From: Desulfurobacteriaceae bacterium
Lineage (GTDB): Bacteria > Aquificota > Aquificia > Desulfurobacteriales > Desulfurobacteriaceae
NCBI GenBank assembly: GCA_039832905.1
Contig: JBDOLX010000018.1
Location: 1 to 44,137, forward strand
DNA: 44,137 nucleotides
Reading direction: 5' to 3'
Each line of letters opens with the position of its first letter. The first letter of the stretch is position 1. This document shows positions 24,808-33,885 of the stretch, in pieces. The notes under the pieces were generated by a model. That model ran no database searches, had not been told where the DNA came from, and saw nothing but the letters and a program-made list of their open reading frames with translations. A program made the position numbers and the translations under genes.

Positions 24808-25988
24808 ACAATGCTACTTTAAAGATTAAGGAAACTATGTCAGCTCTTACAGAACTCTTAGAGAGAGCTAACATAGACGAAACCATAGACACTGGAAGAT
24901 TTCCTGGAGACTTACAAAAAGTAGGTATAGCAGCAAATACCTTTGCAACAACTATGAGGAGTATTATTAGGAGGGAGATTGACAGGTTTGTTAAAGAACT
25001 TGAAAGAGGAAATCTTAAAGCGGAACTTGACGAAGGAAAGTTTGTAGGTTCTCTAAATACCTTGAAAGAATCGTTAAAAGGAATTAAGAATATTTTGGTA
25101 ACGATAAGGGATTCCCTTCTTGAGGCTACAAAGAAGTTGGAGGAGGGAAATCTCATCGTAAAAATGAGGGAAGACAGGCTAAAGGGAGACTTGAAAGAGA
25201 TTGCGGTTTCTTTTAATAGGGGTGTTGAATCCCTGCGCAAGTCAGTTGGAATGTCTATAGAAACGCTAAAAGACGCTGTTGTTCATCTTGAGGAAAGGGT
25301 GAACAACCTCACAGATGTTGTAAAGAAAATACTATCCCAAACAGAGAAAACTATGGCTGTTTCTGAATCCGTTGAGCAGGTGGCAACGGGAATTGAAGGT
25401 CTGTCAAAGGAAATTTGGGAACTTAATTCGCTTTCTGATCAGAACCTTGAGGTGATTGCAAGGTCTCAGAAGTTAATACAGGAAATAAGAAAGCTGCTTG
25501 ATGACAGAACTAAGGAGCTTACCTCTATTGTAGAGTTTATTATGCAGATAGCTGATCAGACAAACTTGCTTGCTCTCAATGCAGCAATAGAAGCTGCAAG
25601 GGCAGGAGAAGCTGGAAGGGGATTTGCAGTAGTTGCTGATGAGGTTAGGAAGCTCGCGGAGAGGACGGCTAAAGCGACTGACCAGATAAAGACCACAATA
25701 GAAAACATTAATGAAGACATCAGAAGAAAAGTTATAGATAACGTTCTGCAAATTTTTGAAAACATCAGTGATTCTATGAAAAAACTTGAAGAGCTTGTAG
25801 CTAAGGTTACGGAGGAGGCTAAAGAAGAGTCGGGTTCTGTTAAAGAAGTTGCTGAGGTAGTAAGAGGAGTAGCAAGCATTGCTAACAACAACGTTGAGGA
25901 CCTGAAACAGGTTGCAGAAGGTATCAAAAGAGTTTCCGAGAAAATTAGAAGGCTTGAAGAAGAACTTGATAAGTTTAGAATAGAATAA
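24783..25988 (+). CDS. Chemoreceptor, 3' part: remaining HAMP repeats and MCP signalling domain
   Basis: This frame continues the receptor. It completes the fourth HAMP-like unit, then carries three more (around 24870-24960, 25000-25090 and 25140-25230), each with the signature of a small beta turn followed by FxGDLxxI or a variant. The coiled-coil signalling domain runs from about 25290 to the stop. Its hairpin tip is canonical: [20 protein letters not shown] and [18 protein letters not shown], which contacts CheA and CheW. No start with a proper Shine-Dalgarno is visible; candidates are the TTG at 24783 and the GTG at 24804 inside the overlap with the 5' frame. It was probably one 913-residue protein with the upstream frame. 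If made alone it would be a soluble, sensor-less signalling fragment. Confidence 0.8.
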   Translation: MREIIINVNNATLKIKETMSALTELLERANIDETIDTGRFPGDLQKVGIAANTFATTMRSIIRREIDRFVKELERGNLKAELDEGKFVGSLNTLKESLKGIKNILVTIRDSLLEATKKLEEGNLIVKMREDRLKGDLKEIAVSFNRGVESLRKSVGMSIETLKDAVVHLEERVNNLTDVVKKILSQTEKTMAVSESVEQVATGIEGLSKEIWELNSLSDQNLEVIARSQKLIQEIRKLLDDRTKELTSIVEFIMQIADQTNLLALNAAIEAARAGEAGRGFAVVADEVRKLAERTAKATDQIKTTIENINEDIRRKVIDNVLQIFENISDSMKKLEELVAKVTEEAKEESGSVKEVAEVVRGVASIANNNVEDLKQVAEGIKRVSEKIRRLEEELDKFRIE

Positions 25989-26009
25989 CTAACAGTTAAG
26001 AGGTTAAAG

Positions 26010-26981
26010 ATGCTTTATGAAAAAATAAAGGGTTGTATCTTTGGGGCTGCTATTGGCGATGCTCTTGGAACCCTCGTTGAAGAGATGGACAAAGATACGG
26101 TAAAAAAGGCTTACGGTGGACCCATATTAGACTTTGTAAATCCATCTCCAATTTCTGTCTGTCCACACCTTAAAAAAGGTCAGTATTCCCACGAAACTCA
26201 GATGTTTCTGCTGGCTTTAGAGGTTTATGCTGAGAAAGGAACTTTTGATGAATTTACCTTCATAGAAAAACTTACAGAGTGGGTGAAAGACGAGAAATCC
26301 CACAGATACCCTGCAGGTTCTCACATAAACGCTGCACTCTCTTACCTTAAAGGTGCAGATCCAACAGAAGCAAGGGTAAAAGCAATAGATATTGATGGGG
26401 CAATTCCCGCAGTTGCTGCTGGAATTTTTAGATGGGACAGTAGCTATGATGCTTATGAAGATGGAGTTAAGATAGCATCTATTACTCACAATGACGAAAC
26501 TCTACTGGACACAGCTGGAGTCTTAGCCGTTGCAATATCTGAAGTCATCGGTGGGAGAGTTTCGTTTTCAACGAAAGAGGATAGGCTCGGCTTTATTGAT
26601 GTACTAAGAGAGTTCTCTCAAACGGAAATGGTAAGGGCGTATTTAGACATGGTGTCTCAGGCTTTACTTAAAGAGATAACCTCTATCGATGATCTTACCT
26701 TAATCTTGGGAAACGGAAGCTTTGCTCCCGAAAGTTTTGGGATAGCTCTGTTCTTAGCTATGGAAAACAGCCGAAACTTCAGAAATGCCATTTTAAAAGC
26801 TGTTAACAGTTATGGAGAGTTTGGAGGAGATACAGACGCAATAGGGTTTATTACGGGAGGACTTGTAGGAGGATACCTTGGATTTTCTGCAATACCAGGA
26901 GAGTGGGTAGAGCGTTTAGAACATAAAGATTATTTTGATATTATTTCTCAAAGGCTTTGTCCAGATGAAAATAGTATTTAG
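26010..26981 (+). CDS. ADP-ribosylglycohydrolase (DraG/ARH) family protein with altered metal site
   Basis: The 323-residue protein follows the DraG/ARH fold: [19 protein letters not shown] at the N-terminus and [19 protein letters not shown] near the end (Asp274 and Asp276, metal ligands). In the family the first metal motif reads T-D-D-T; here it is S-H-E-T (Ser60, His61, Glu62, in GQYSHETQM), so two Asp ligands are replaced. Active members remove ADP-ribose from proteins such as nitrogenase reductase or break down related ADP-ribosyl compounds using two magnesium ions. This one may use a different metal or substrate, or be inactive. It starts 21 bases after the chemoreceptor, with AAGAGGT ahead of the ATG, and no promoter is apparent in the gap. 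The target is unknown. Confidence 0.82.
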   Translation: MLYEKIKGCIFGAAIGDALGTLVEEMDKDTVKKAYGGPILDFVNPSPISVCPHLKKGQYSHETQMFLLALEVYAEKGTFDEFTFIEKLTEWVKDEKSHRYPAGSHINAALSYLKGADPTEARVKAIDIDGAIPAVAAGIFRWDSSYDAYEDGVKIASITHNDETLLDTAGVLAVAISEVIGGRVSFSTKEDRLGFIDVLREFSQTEMVRAYLDMVSQALLKEITSIDDLTLILGNGSFAPESFGIALFLAMENSRNFRNAILKAVNSYGEFGGDTDAIGFITGGLVGGYLGFSAIPGEWVERLEHKDYFDIISQRLCPDENSI

Positions 26982-26988
26982 TTCCTTA

Positions 26989-27765
26989 CTACTCTCCTAT
27001 TCTATTACAAGGAGTGTTGATGTACCTAACTTGACGGTCAACTATTTTTAGGACTTTTATAACCCTCTTGTTTGTTCTTGGAAGTTCAATAACTTTATCT
27101 AAACGGTTGTTAACGTAAACGTAAACTCTTTCCTTACCTGTAAACCCTTGCTCACCGCTGTAGTTGTGAACATAAACAGTGTAGGTTCTTCCACTTTCTA
27201 TTCTGTCTAAGGTTATTGTTTCTGGGCCATATCCGTCTGTGTCGTCCCTGTCAAGTTTTGCTTGGTTTTCCACACTTTTCATGTTTCTGTAAGAAACGTG
27301 AAAACCAGGACCTATGAGGTGAAGATCTTCATCTCTCGGTCTTTCATCCCAAGAAAGGACAAAACGGGCTGAATTTGCAGGAATCTGTTTTGTCATTAAA
27401 AATCTCTTATCCCATACACTTCCTACCATTACTCTTATTTCGGTCTTTAGAGGAATGTATCCACTCTTTTTCACAACTATTGGTATTCTAGCATCCATAA
27501 GTTCCGTAAAAGGTTTCATTGGAAAGTAAACTCTTCCCTTAGAATCGGTTGTCCTTTTTATTTTTCCACTACCAAGAGAAACCTCAGCCCCAACAATCGG
27601 CTCACAAGTCACAGCGTCCTTAAACGAAAGAAGCAGCTTTCCTTCAACTTCGGCGATTTCAAAATCAGCTATTTCATTTAAGTTCCAACACCCTCCTCCA
27701 TAGGAAGTTGTAGAACTCAAGAAAATAAGAACTGTTGCACAAGTAAAGGTAAGGAGCTTTTTCAT
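26989..27765 (-). CDS. Secreted YfaP-like protein of unknown function
   Basis: This 258-residue protein has a signal peptide (MKKLLTFTCATVLIFLSSTTSYG, cleavage near residue 23). A carboxypeptidase-regulatory-like beta-sandwich follows (about 45-115: VTCEPIVGAEVSLGSGK, TTDSKGRVYFPMKP, VVKKSGYIPL). A C-terminal domain (about 135-245) resembles the YfaP/DUF2135 family: LSWDERPRDEDLHLIGPG, DRDDTDGYGPETITL, TYTVYVHNYSG. Such proteins are extracytoplasmic; the role is not established. Four cysteines suggest disulfides. GGGGAGGAAAG precedes the ATG. It lies 23 bases downstream of the M16 peptidase and ends 7 bases from the convergent ADP-ribosylglycohydrolase stop, with no terminator in between. Confidence 0.75.
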   Translation of the reverse strand: MKKLLTFTCATVLIFLSSTTSYGGGCWNLNEIADFEIAEVEGKLLLSFKDAVTCEPIVGAEVSLGSGKIKRTTDSKGRVYFPMKPFTELMDARIPIVVKKSGYIPLKTEIRVMVGSVWDKRFLMTKQIPANSARFVLSWDERPRDEDLHLIGPGFHVSYRNMKSVENQAKLDRDDTDGYGPETITLDRIESGRTYTVYVHNYSGEQGFTGKERVYVYVNNRLDKVIELPRTNKRVIKVLKIVDRQVRYINTPCNRIGE

Positions 27766-27788
27766 CTTTCCTCCCCCTTATAGATTTT

Positions 27789-28991
27789 TTATTCCCCCAG
27801 AAGAACCCCCACTAACGGTTCCTCTGCCAAGAAAGATACTTTTTCTTTAAAAGTCTCAAAATCTGCACTCTTTAAGTCCTCAAAAAACTTTCTGTAATAA
27901 TCAGGATCTTTCATAACTGTTAAAGCGTAACCCATAGCATCTGCCTCTGCCTCTCCAGACTCCCTCCCAAATATTTCACCTTTTAAAAGCTTTGCTTTTG
28001 CAAATTCAAACTCTTCCTCTTTAAGGGATAAAACTTTATCTATTACTCTTTTTAAAGCTTCTTTGCCTTCTTCTATTTTATCCGTAATAACGGATATGAA
28101 AAAGTTTGAACCGAAAATTAAATTTTGATAGTTTGAATATGAAGCGTAAGCAATACCCGTTTCTCTTAAAAGTTGGTAAAGAACACCGCTTCTTCCAGAA
28201 GAAAGGAAAGAATCCAAAATCTCGTAATAGATATCATCCCTACTTGCAGGAGGTAATCTCCAACCAAAAATTAGATTTGGAACAGCAACAGTTTTATGTT
28301 TTACTTCAAAGTATCCTTCTACTTCTCTTATCTTTTCTGGAGTTGGTTCGAAAAGACTACCTTTCCTTTCCAGCCATCCAAAGTTTTCCTCAACTTCTTT
28401 TAATATCTCCTTAGCGTTTACCCTTCCAGCAATTGAAACGGTTATCCTTTCTGGAGTATAGAAAGCTTCGTAAAATCTTTTTAAGTCTTCTATCGAGAAT
28501 GAATTTACAGTTTCTTCAAATCCTAAGATGGGAAACCTGTAGGGTGCTTCTCTATACAGCCTTTCCATAAATGTTTCTATGAAAACATCTTGAGGGTTGT
28601 CTTTACTTCTTGTTATCTCTTCTAAAACTATGGGCTTTTCTTTATTAAGCATCTCTTCGGAAAAGAGAGGACGAAGAACCAGTTCAGAAATGAGCTCAAT
28701 AGCCTTTTTAGAGTACTGATAAGGCAGTGTAATGTAATAATAAGTAAAATCGTAAGAAGTTGCAGCGTTTATCTCTCCTCCTAAAAATTCAACCTCTCTG
28801 TCTATGTAACCTGGAGGATGGTTTTGAGTTCCATTAAACATCATGTGTTCTAAAAAGTGAGCAATTCCTCTCGTTTCATCATTCTCATAAGCAGCTCCTG
28901 CCCTTATCCAGACGCTGACAGTCACGGAGTTAAGGTCATGTCTTTCTTTGATGGAACACAAGATTCCATTGGAGATTTTTTCTACTATCAT
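27789..28991 (-). CDS. M16-family zinc peptidase
   Basis: This 400-residue peptidase begins with family sequence (IVEKISNGILCSIKE, LNSVTVSVWIRAGA). It carries the inverted zinc motif HFLEH (His45, Glu48, His49) followed by MMFNGT, with the third zinc ligand region VLEEITRSKDNPQD (Glu125/126) about 76 residues later. Length fits a single-unit M16B enzyme related to mitochondrial processing peptidase beta; the inactive partner subunit often found alongside is missing. No signal peptide is seen, so it probably acts in the cytoplasm. It diverges from murD across 67 bases and is followed by the secreted YfaP-like gene. Confidence 0.9.
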   Translation of the reverse strand: MIVEKISNGILCSIKERHDLNSVTVSVWIRAGAAYENDETRGIAHFLEHMMFNGTQNHPPGYIDREVEFLGGEINAATSYDFTYYYITLPYQYSKKAIELISELVLRPLFSEEMLNKEKPIVLEEITRSKDNPQDVFIETFMERLYREAPYRFPILGFEETVNSFSIEDLKRFYEAFYTPERITVSIAGRVNAKEILKEVEENFGWLERKGSLFEPTPEKIREVEGYFEVKHKTVAVPNLIFGWRLPPASRDDIYYEILDSFLSSGRSGVLYQLLRETGIAYASYSNYQNLIFGSNFFISVITDKIEEGKEALKRVIDKVLSLKEEEFEFAKAKLLKGEIFGRESGEAEADAMGYALTVMKDPDYYRKFFEDLKSADFETFKEKVSFLAEEPLVGVLLGE

Positions 28992-29058
28992 GCTTTTACC
29001 CCGTTTTTAATTTTCAGGGATAAAATTAATTCACAATTTTAAAAACAAGGAGAATTTT

Positions 29059-30300
29059 ATGAATGTTCTTGTCCTTGGTAAAGGAAAAAGTGGTTTGGCA
29101 GCAGCAGAACTTTTGGAAAGAAAAGGATATAAAGTCTCTTTATACGATGATAAAGACGGAGGAAAGCTTATAGATAATCCCTCTTTTGTCGTTAAGTCTC
29201 CTGGTATTCCCCAAGATCACGAAGTCGTAAACTTTTACAAGAAAAAAGGAATAGATATTCTTGGAGAAATAGAGGTTGCCTATAGATACTGTAAAGGAAC
29301 TATAGTTTCCATTACCGGAACAAACGGAAAGAGTACAACAACTGCTTTAATCTACCACGTTTTAAAAAGTGCTGGTTTTAAAACCTTCATAGGAGGAAAC
29401 TTTGGAATTCCCTTTTCTTCCTTTTGTGAAGATACAACCGATGACTCAATAACAGTCCTAGAACTTTCTAGCTTCCAAATAGAAGATCTTAAAGCTTTCC
29501 GTTCCTTTATAAGTGTTATTCTAAACATAACTCCAGACCACTTAAACCGTTACAAAAGTTTTGAAGACTATGCTAACGCTAAACTTAAACTTTTAAACCT
29601 TTCAAGGCATAATATTCTTAACTTGGACGATGAAAAACTGAAAAACTTTAAAGGAAAAAATTTTCTTTTTTTCAGTAGAAAACAAAAAGCAGACGTTTAC
29701 TATACTAACGGCAAGATACACACTGATGATTTTGAGATAAGCGTAAATTCTTTACCTTTAAAAGGTGTTCACAACCTTGAAAATTATATGGCTGCAATTT
29801 CAGTTCTCAAAACTTTAAAAGTTTACAAAGAGAAGATCTTAAAAGGTTTAGAAAGCTTCAAAGGACTTCCCCACAGAACCGAGTTTGTTGCTGAGATTAA
29901 CAGAGTTAGGTTTATAAACGATTCAAAGTCAACGAATGTTGATTCTCTGAAGAAAGCGCTTGAAAGCTTTGAAAGCATAATCTTAATAGCTGGAGGAGTC
30001 GACAAAGGACTAGAGTTTTCCATCCTAAGACCTTTGGTAAAGAAAAAAGTTAAAGCTATCATTGCCATAGGAGAGGCTTCCAAAAAGTTTAAGTTGGTGT
30101 TTAACGATTTAGTACCGGTAAAAGTAGAAAAGGATATCTTTAGGGCTGTAGAGACTGCTTATGCTTTATCCAAACCAAAAGATGTTGTTCTTCTCTCCCC
30201 AGGTTGTGCAAGTTTTGATATGTTTAAGAATTTTGAAGAACGAGGAGAAAAGTTTAAGGAAGCTGTAAAAATCTTGGAGGAAAAAGTTGCAAAAAGGTAG
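29059..30300 (+). CDS. murD: UDP-N-acetylmuramoylalanine--D-glutamate ligase
   Basis: This 413-residue Mur ligase adds D-glutamate to UDP-MurNAc-L-Ala in peptidoglycan precursor synthesis. It opens with a nucleotide-binding loop (LVLGKGKSGLAAAELL), then the ATP-binding SITGTNGKSTTTALIYHVL (around residues 91-109), the central LNITPDHLNRY and the C-terminal FINDSKSTNVDSLKKAL and LIAGGVDKG, all standard. AAGGAG precedes the ATG. It heads the murD-ftsW-murG-scpB-kinase-pncA operon; ftsW starts 14 bases inside its 3' end. At 413 residues it is a little shorter than E. coli MurD. Confidence 0.96.
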   Translation: MNVLVLGKGKSGLAAAELLERKGYKVSLYDDKDGGKLIDNPSFVVKSPGIPQDHEVVNFYKKKGIDILGEIEVAYRYCKGTIVSITGTNGKSTTTALIYHVLKSAGFKTFIGGNFGIPFSSFCEDTTDDSITVLELSSFQIEDLKAFRSFISVILNITPDHLNRYKSFEDYANAKLKLLNLSRHNILNLDDEKLKNFKGKNFLFFSRKQKADVYYTNGKIHTDDFEISVNSLPLKGVHNLENYMAAISVLKTLKVYKEKILKGLESFKGLPHRTEFVAEINRVRFINDSKSTNVDSLKKALESFESIILIAGGVDKGLEFSILRPLVKKKVKAIIAIGEASKKFKLVFNDLVPVKVEKDIFRAVETAYALSKPKDVVLLSPGCASFDMFKNFEERGEKFKEAVKILEEKVAKR

Positions 30301-31450
30301 AAGAAGGTTTGCCCTTTTACTTTTTTTAATAGCACTAATTTTATCTGTTAGTGGAATAATTTTTGTTTATACCGGAAGTTACTTTTTCTGTCTAAAGAAA
30401 GGAGTTCCACCCCACTTTTACGCACTTAAGCAAGGAGTAGCTTTTGTTTTTGGAGTAATCCTTGCTTTCGTAATATACAGGTTCTTTGACTACCGTAAGC
30501 TTGCCAGCAAGAAGTTCTTGTGGGGACTCTACGGGATAGCGATTTTTCTATTAGTAGTTGTTTTAATTTTTGGAAAAGAAGTTAACAATTCAAAGAGCTG
30601 GATAATTGTTGGAGGACTTTCTTTTCAACCTGCAGAACTTGCAAAAGTTTTTGTAATACTTTTCGTTTCTGGATACATTAAGTATAAATGGTATGAAATA
30701 CAGTCCGACTTTAAAGTTTTTATAGGTTTTATTACCTTATCATTTCTACCAGTTCTTTTAATCCTGCTAGAAAAAGACCTTGGTTCTGCAATGATTCTTT
30801 CAATCGTTATATTTGCAATACTTTTTATAACTGGACTTGATTTAAAGTACATCTTATATCCTGTAGGACTCGGGTTTATTATGTTCTTTTTAGCAGTTAT
30901 AACTGCCCCTTACAGGTTAGCCCGTATAAAGATTCTTCTTGATCCGACCGCTTACTATCACACCTCAGGGAAGTATGATAGTTATCAACTTGTCCAAGCT
31001 TTCGTAGCCTTTGCAAAAGGTGGAATTACCGGAATGGGACTTGGGCAAGGAGAGCAGTCAAAGCTTATGTTTTTAACCTTCCCTTTCAGTGACTTTATGT
31101 ATGCCCACATTGCAGAAGAAACCGGTTTTATCGGTGCTGCTCTTGTTCTAATCGCTTTCTTTTTAATTCTCTACCTTGGATTGTCAATTTCTGATAGAAC
31201 AGACGAAAAGCTTGGAAAATATATGGCTTTAGGCCTTACCCTTTATATATTCTTGCAGGCTATGGTTCACATAGGTGTTAACCTTGGAGTAATTCCTACC
31301 ACAGGTATAACTTTACCATTTATGAGTCTTGGCGGAAGTTCTTTGGTTTCCACATTTATAGCTATAGGATTCTTAATGAACATAGCAAGATTTTTACCAA
31401 AGGAAGAGAGAATTAACTTCAAAATAATGGAAAGAGGTAAGTACGCTTGA
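30287..31450 (+). CDS. ftsW: Lipid II polymerase FtsW (SEDS family)
   Basis: This 387-residue membrane protein has about ten helices and SEDS signatures: SFQPAELAKVFVILFVSGYI, LLEKDLGSAMILSIVIF, GLGQGEQSKLMFLTFPFSDFMYAHIAEETGFIGA, and TGITLPFMSLGGSSLVS. SEDS proteins polymerise glycan strands with a class B penicillin-binding protein. Its place between murD and murG argues for the division protein FtsW over RodA. The start is TTG at 30287, with GGAGG six bases ahead, inside the murD 3' end. Its TGA overlaps the murG TTG. Confidence 0.94.
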   Translation: MQKGRRRFALLLFLIALILSVSGIIFVYTGSYFFCLKKGVPPHFYALKQGVAFVFGVILAFVIYRFFDYRKLASKKFLWGLYGIAIFLLVVVLIFGKEVNNSKSWIIVGGLSFQPAELAKVFVILFVSGYIKYKWYEIQSDFKVFIGFITLSFLPVLLILLEKDLGSAMILSIVIFAILFITGLDLKYILYPVGLGFIMFFLAVITAPYRLARIKILLDPTAYYHTSGKYDSYQLVQAFVAFAKGGITGMGLGQGEQSKLMFLTFPFSDFMYAHIAEETGFIGAALVLIAFFLILYLGLSISDRTDEKLGKYMALGLTLYIFLQAMVHIGVNLGVIPTTGITLPFMSLGGSSLVSTFIAIGFLMNIARFLPKEERINFKIMERGKYA

Positions 31451-32541
31451 GAGTTTTATTAGCTGGAGGAGGAACTGGAGGACATCTTTTTCCGTGTCTT
31501 GCAGTAGCCAAGAAACTTGAAAGTTTAGGCTACCAAGTTCTCTACGTTGGTTCAAAAAATGGAATAGAAGCTAAGAAAAAAGAGTTACTACCTAAAAACC
31601 ACGTATTACTTGACGTTAAAGGAATAAGAGGAAAAGGTTTAAAAACCGTTTTCAATATTTTCTCCCTTTTCAAATCTTTAATCTCTGCTTATAAAATAAC
31701 TAAAGAGTTTTCTCCCTCCAAGGTAGTTATCTTTGGAGGGTACGTATCCTTCCCCATCGGAATTTCTGCAACACTTCTAAAAATTCCATTAATCTTGCAG
31801 GAACAGAACAGTATTCCGGGAAAAACAAACAGATTTCTTGCAAAGTTTGCTTCAAAAATTCTAGTGGGATACAAGAGTGCTGAAAAGTTCTTTGGAAGGA
31901 AAACTATTTTCACGGGAAATCCAGTAAGAGAAGAAATAGTCTCGGCTTTTAAAGAAAGGGATCGGCTAAAGAAAAAAGTTTTAGAAAAACTACACTTAAG
32001 TTCCCAAAAGAAAACCCTTTTAGTTATCGGAGGAAGTCAGGGAGCGCTATGGCTTAACGAAATTATGAAAGAAACTATCCCTCTTTTGACAAAATTTAAA
32101 GATAGACTTCAAATAGTTCACATTACTGGAGAAGGAAAAAACGCTGATCTTGAAAAAATTTATAGATCTTTTTCTATCGAGGCAAAGGTCTTTCCTTTTC
32201 ACGAAAAAATTTGGGAACTTTATTCTATTGCCGATGGAGCTATATCAAGATCTGGAGCTTTATCTATCTCGGAGATAGCCATTTTTGGTATTCCAACGCT
32301 CTTTATTCCATTTCCTTATGCTGTTGATGATCACCAATACTTCAACGCTAAAGACGTAGAAGAGTCTCAAGGTTGTATCTTAAGAAGACAAAATGAGCTA
32401 TCTCCCCAAAAGCTTGTTGATATCATAGAAAGACTTCTCTTTGATATAATCATCTCTAATGAGCTTTCTAAAAACATTAAAAAATTTGGAATAGAAAACG
32501 CAGTAGATAAAATAGTGGAAGAGATAATCAAAGATGGATAG
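31447..32541 (+). CDS. murG: Undecaprenyldiphospho-muramoylpentapeptide beta-N-acetylglucosaminyltransferase
   Basis: This 364-residue glycosyltransferase converts lipid I to lipid II at the inner face of the membrane. The N-terminal loop is LLAGGGTGGHLFPCLAVA. Other signatures are FGGYVSFPIGISA, LQEQNSIPGKTNR, the second-domain VIGGSQGALWLNE, and the UDP-GlcNAc-binding region ISRSGALSISEIAIFGIPTLFIPFP. The start is TTG overlapping the ftsW stop by three bases (TTGA). scpB begins eight bases before its end. Intact and of usual length. Confidence 0.96.
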   Translation: MRVLLAGGGTGGHLFPCLAVAKKLESLGYQVLYVGSKNGIEAKKKELLPKNHVLLDVKGIRGKGLKTVFNIFSLFKSLISAYKITKEFSPSKVVIFGGYVSFPIGISATLLKIPLILQEQNSIPGKTNRFLAKFASKILVGYKSAEKFFGRKTIFTGNPVREEIVSAFKERDRLKKKVLEKLHLSSQKKTLLVIGGSQGALWLNEIMKETIPLLTKFKDRLQIVHITGEGKNADLEKIYRSFSIEAKVFPFHEKIWELYSIADGAISRSGALSISEIAIFGIPTLFIPFPYAVDDHQYFNAKDVEESQGCILRRQNELSPQKLVDIIERLLFDIIISNELSKNIKKFGIENAVDKIVEEIIKDG

Positions 32542-33037
32542 AGTAAAGAGGCTAATAGAGGCAGCAATTTTTTTATCTCAAGAACCTGTAAGTCTTTTAA
32601 AACTATCTGAAAAGTTAAATTTAAATCCTCAAGAGGTAGAGAAAGTTGTAGAAGAACTCCAAAAAGAATATGAAGTAAGGGGTATCATCTTAAGAAGAGT
32701 TGCAAATGGGTACAAGTTTTTTACAAATGGAGATTTAGCAAATGAGCTGAAAGCTTTCGTAGAGGATAAACCTGTAAAACTTTCCAAACACCTTCTAGAA
32801 GTTTTGGCAATAATTGCCTATAGACAACCAATAACAAGAAAAGAGATAGCCCAAATTAGAGGACAGAACCCTGACGGAGCTCTAAAGTCTCTTTTAGACA
32901 AAGGGTTAATTGAGGTAGCTGGTAGAAGTGATGCTCCTGGAAGACCTAAACTTTACAGAACCACAAAAGCGTTCCTTCTTCACTTTGGTATTGACAACTT
33001 GGAAGAACTACCTGAAATTCAAATAGAGGAACCATAG
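32534..33037 (+). CDS. scpB: Segregation and condensation protein B
   Basis: The 167-residue protein is the winged-helix subunit of the SMC-ScpAB condensin that compacts and segregates the chromosome. It has the two winged-helix units, with LIEAAIFLSQEPVSL at the N-terminus, VLAIIAYRQPITRKEIAQIRG in the middle and IEVAGRSDAPGRPKLYRTT toward the end, the most conserved part. It overlaps murG by eight bases. scpA and smc are not in the window. Placement inside a cell-wall operon is unusual compared with the common scpA-scpB pair. Confidence 0.94.
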   Translation: MDRVKRLIEAAIFLSQEPVSLLKLSEKLNLNPQEVEKVVEELQKEYEVRGIILRRVANGYKFFTNGDLANELKAFVEDKPVKLSKHLLEVLAIIAYRQPITRKEIAQIRGQNPDGALKSLLDKGLIEVAGRSDAPGRPKLYRTTKAFLLHFGIDNLEELPEIQIEEP

Positions 33038-33038
33038 T

Positions 33039-33884
33039 ATGAACAGAATAGAAGATGCTTTGGATATCCTCTACGAAGATGAAGAGCTTGCTCTGTGCTG
33101 TGAGAGACTCCTTCCACAAGTGGAAAAGATCCTAGAAGGACTTGATAAAAGTTTACCACCGTTTATTGACGGAGATTTTTTTGTTGAAATAGTTAATCTA
33201 GTTAGAGATAAACTTTTATCGGAAAACAAAGAACAGCTGGAGGAGAAGATGGGAATTGTTACGGTAACTTTTGAACTTGGTTCGGGAGGGCTGGAGTTAG
33301 CAAAGAAAATATCTGAAAAGCTCGGATACAAACTTGTGTTTGAAGAAATTTTAAAGGAAACGGCTAAGAGGTTAGGTGTTCCTGAGTGGAAAATAGAAGA
33401 ATTCAACGAGTTTAAATACGCTTCTTCTAAACTTTCATTTTTTGACATGTTTCAACTGGACAAGGATTTTATAGATTTTAGTGCCCTTTTAGGAAAAGAA
33501 AGTCAAGAAATAACCTTCGAGAAGTTTAGAGAGACTTTAACAAAAGTTGTTGTTTCTTTTGCCGTATCAAACAATGTAGTAATAGTAGGACATGGATCTG
33601 CTTGCTTTTTAAGGGAATACCCTAACTGCCTTCATCTTAAAGTAGAAGCACCTTTTGTAGACAGGGTAAGAACTTTTGCACAAAATTATAATTTGTCTCT
33701 CGAAGAAGCTGAAAAACAATTAAGAAAAATAGACGAGAAAGAGAAGGAGTTCTACAAAGATATGTGTGATGCAGATATTTCTTCAATTGACCTATTCCAC
33801 CTAAAGGTAAACACATCAAAAATTCCTGTTGAGGAGGCTGCAAAACTTGTAGTAGATACCTTTAAGCTTTTAGTAGAGGAATAG
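33039..33884 (+). CDS. Cytidylate-kinase-like family protein
   Basis: The 281-residue protein has an N-terminal helical, acidic extension of about 70 residues (EDALDILYEDEELALCCERL). A P-loop kinase domain follows, resembling the cytidylate-kinase-like family: VTFELGSGGLELAKKISEKLGYK (phosphate-binding loop GSGG near residue 80), then VVIVGHGSACFLREYPNCLHLKVEA and a lid-like RKIDEKEKEFYKDMC. In this family the usual first strand reads ITISRQ before the GSGG loop; here it is TVTFEL. The substrate is not known, and most family members are uncharacterised, so it should not be taken as the main CMP kinase. It begins one base after the scpB stop and ends one base before pncA. Confidence 0.8.
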   Translation: MNRIEDALDILYEDEELALCCERLLPQVEKILEGLDKSLPPFIDGDFFVEIVNLVRDKLLSENKEQLEEKMGIVTVTFELGSGGLELAKKISEKLGYKLVFEEILKETAKRLGVPEWKIEEFNEFKYASSKLSFFDMFQLDKDFIDFSALLGKESQEITFEKFRETLTKVVVSFAVSNNVVIVGHGSACFLREYPNCLHLKVEAPFVDRVRTFAQNYNLSLEEAEKQLRKIDEKEKEFYKDMCDADISSIDLFHLKVNTSKIPVEEAAKLVVDTFKLLVEE

Positions 33885-33885
33885 A

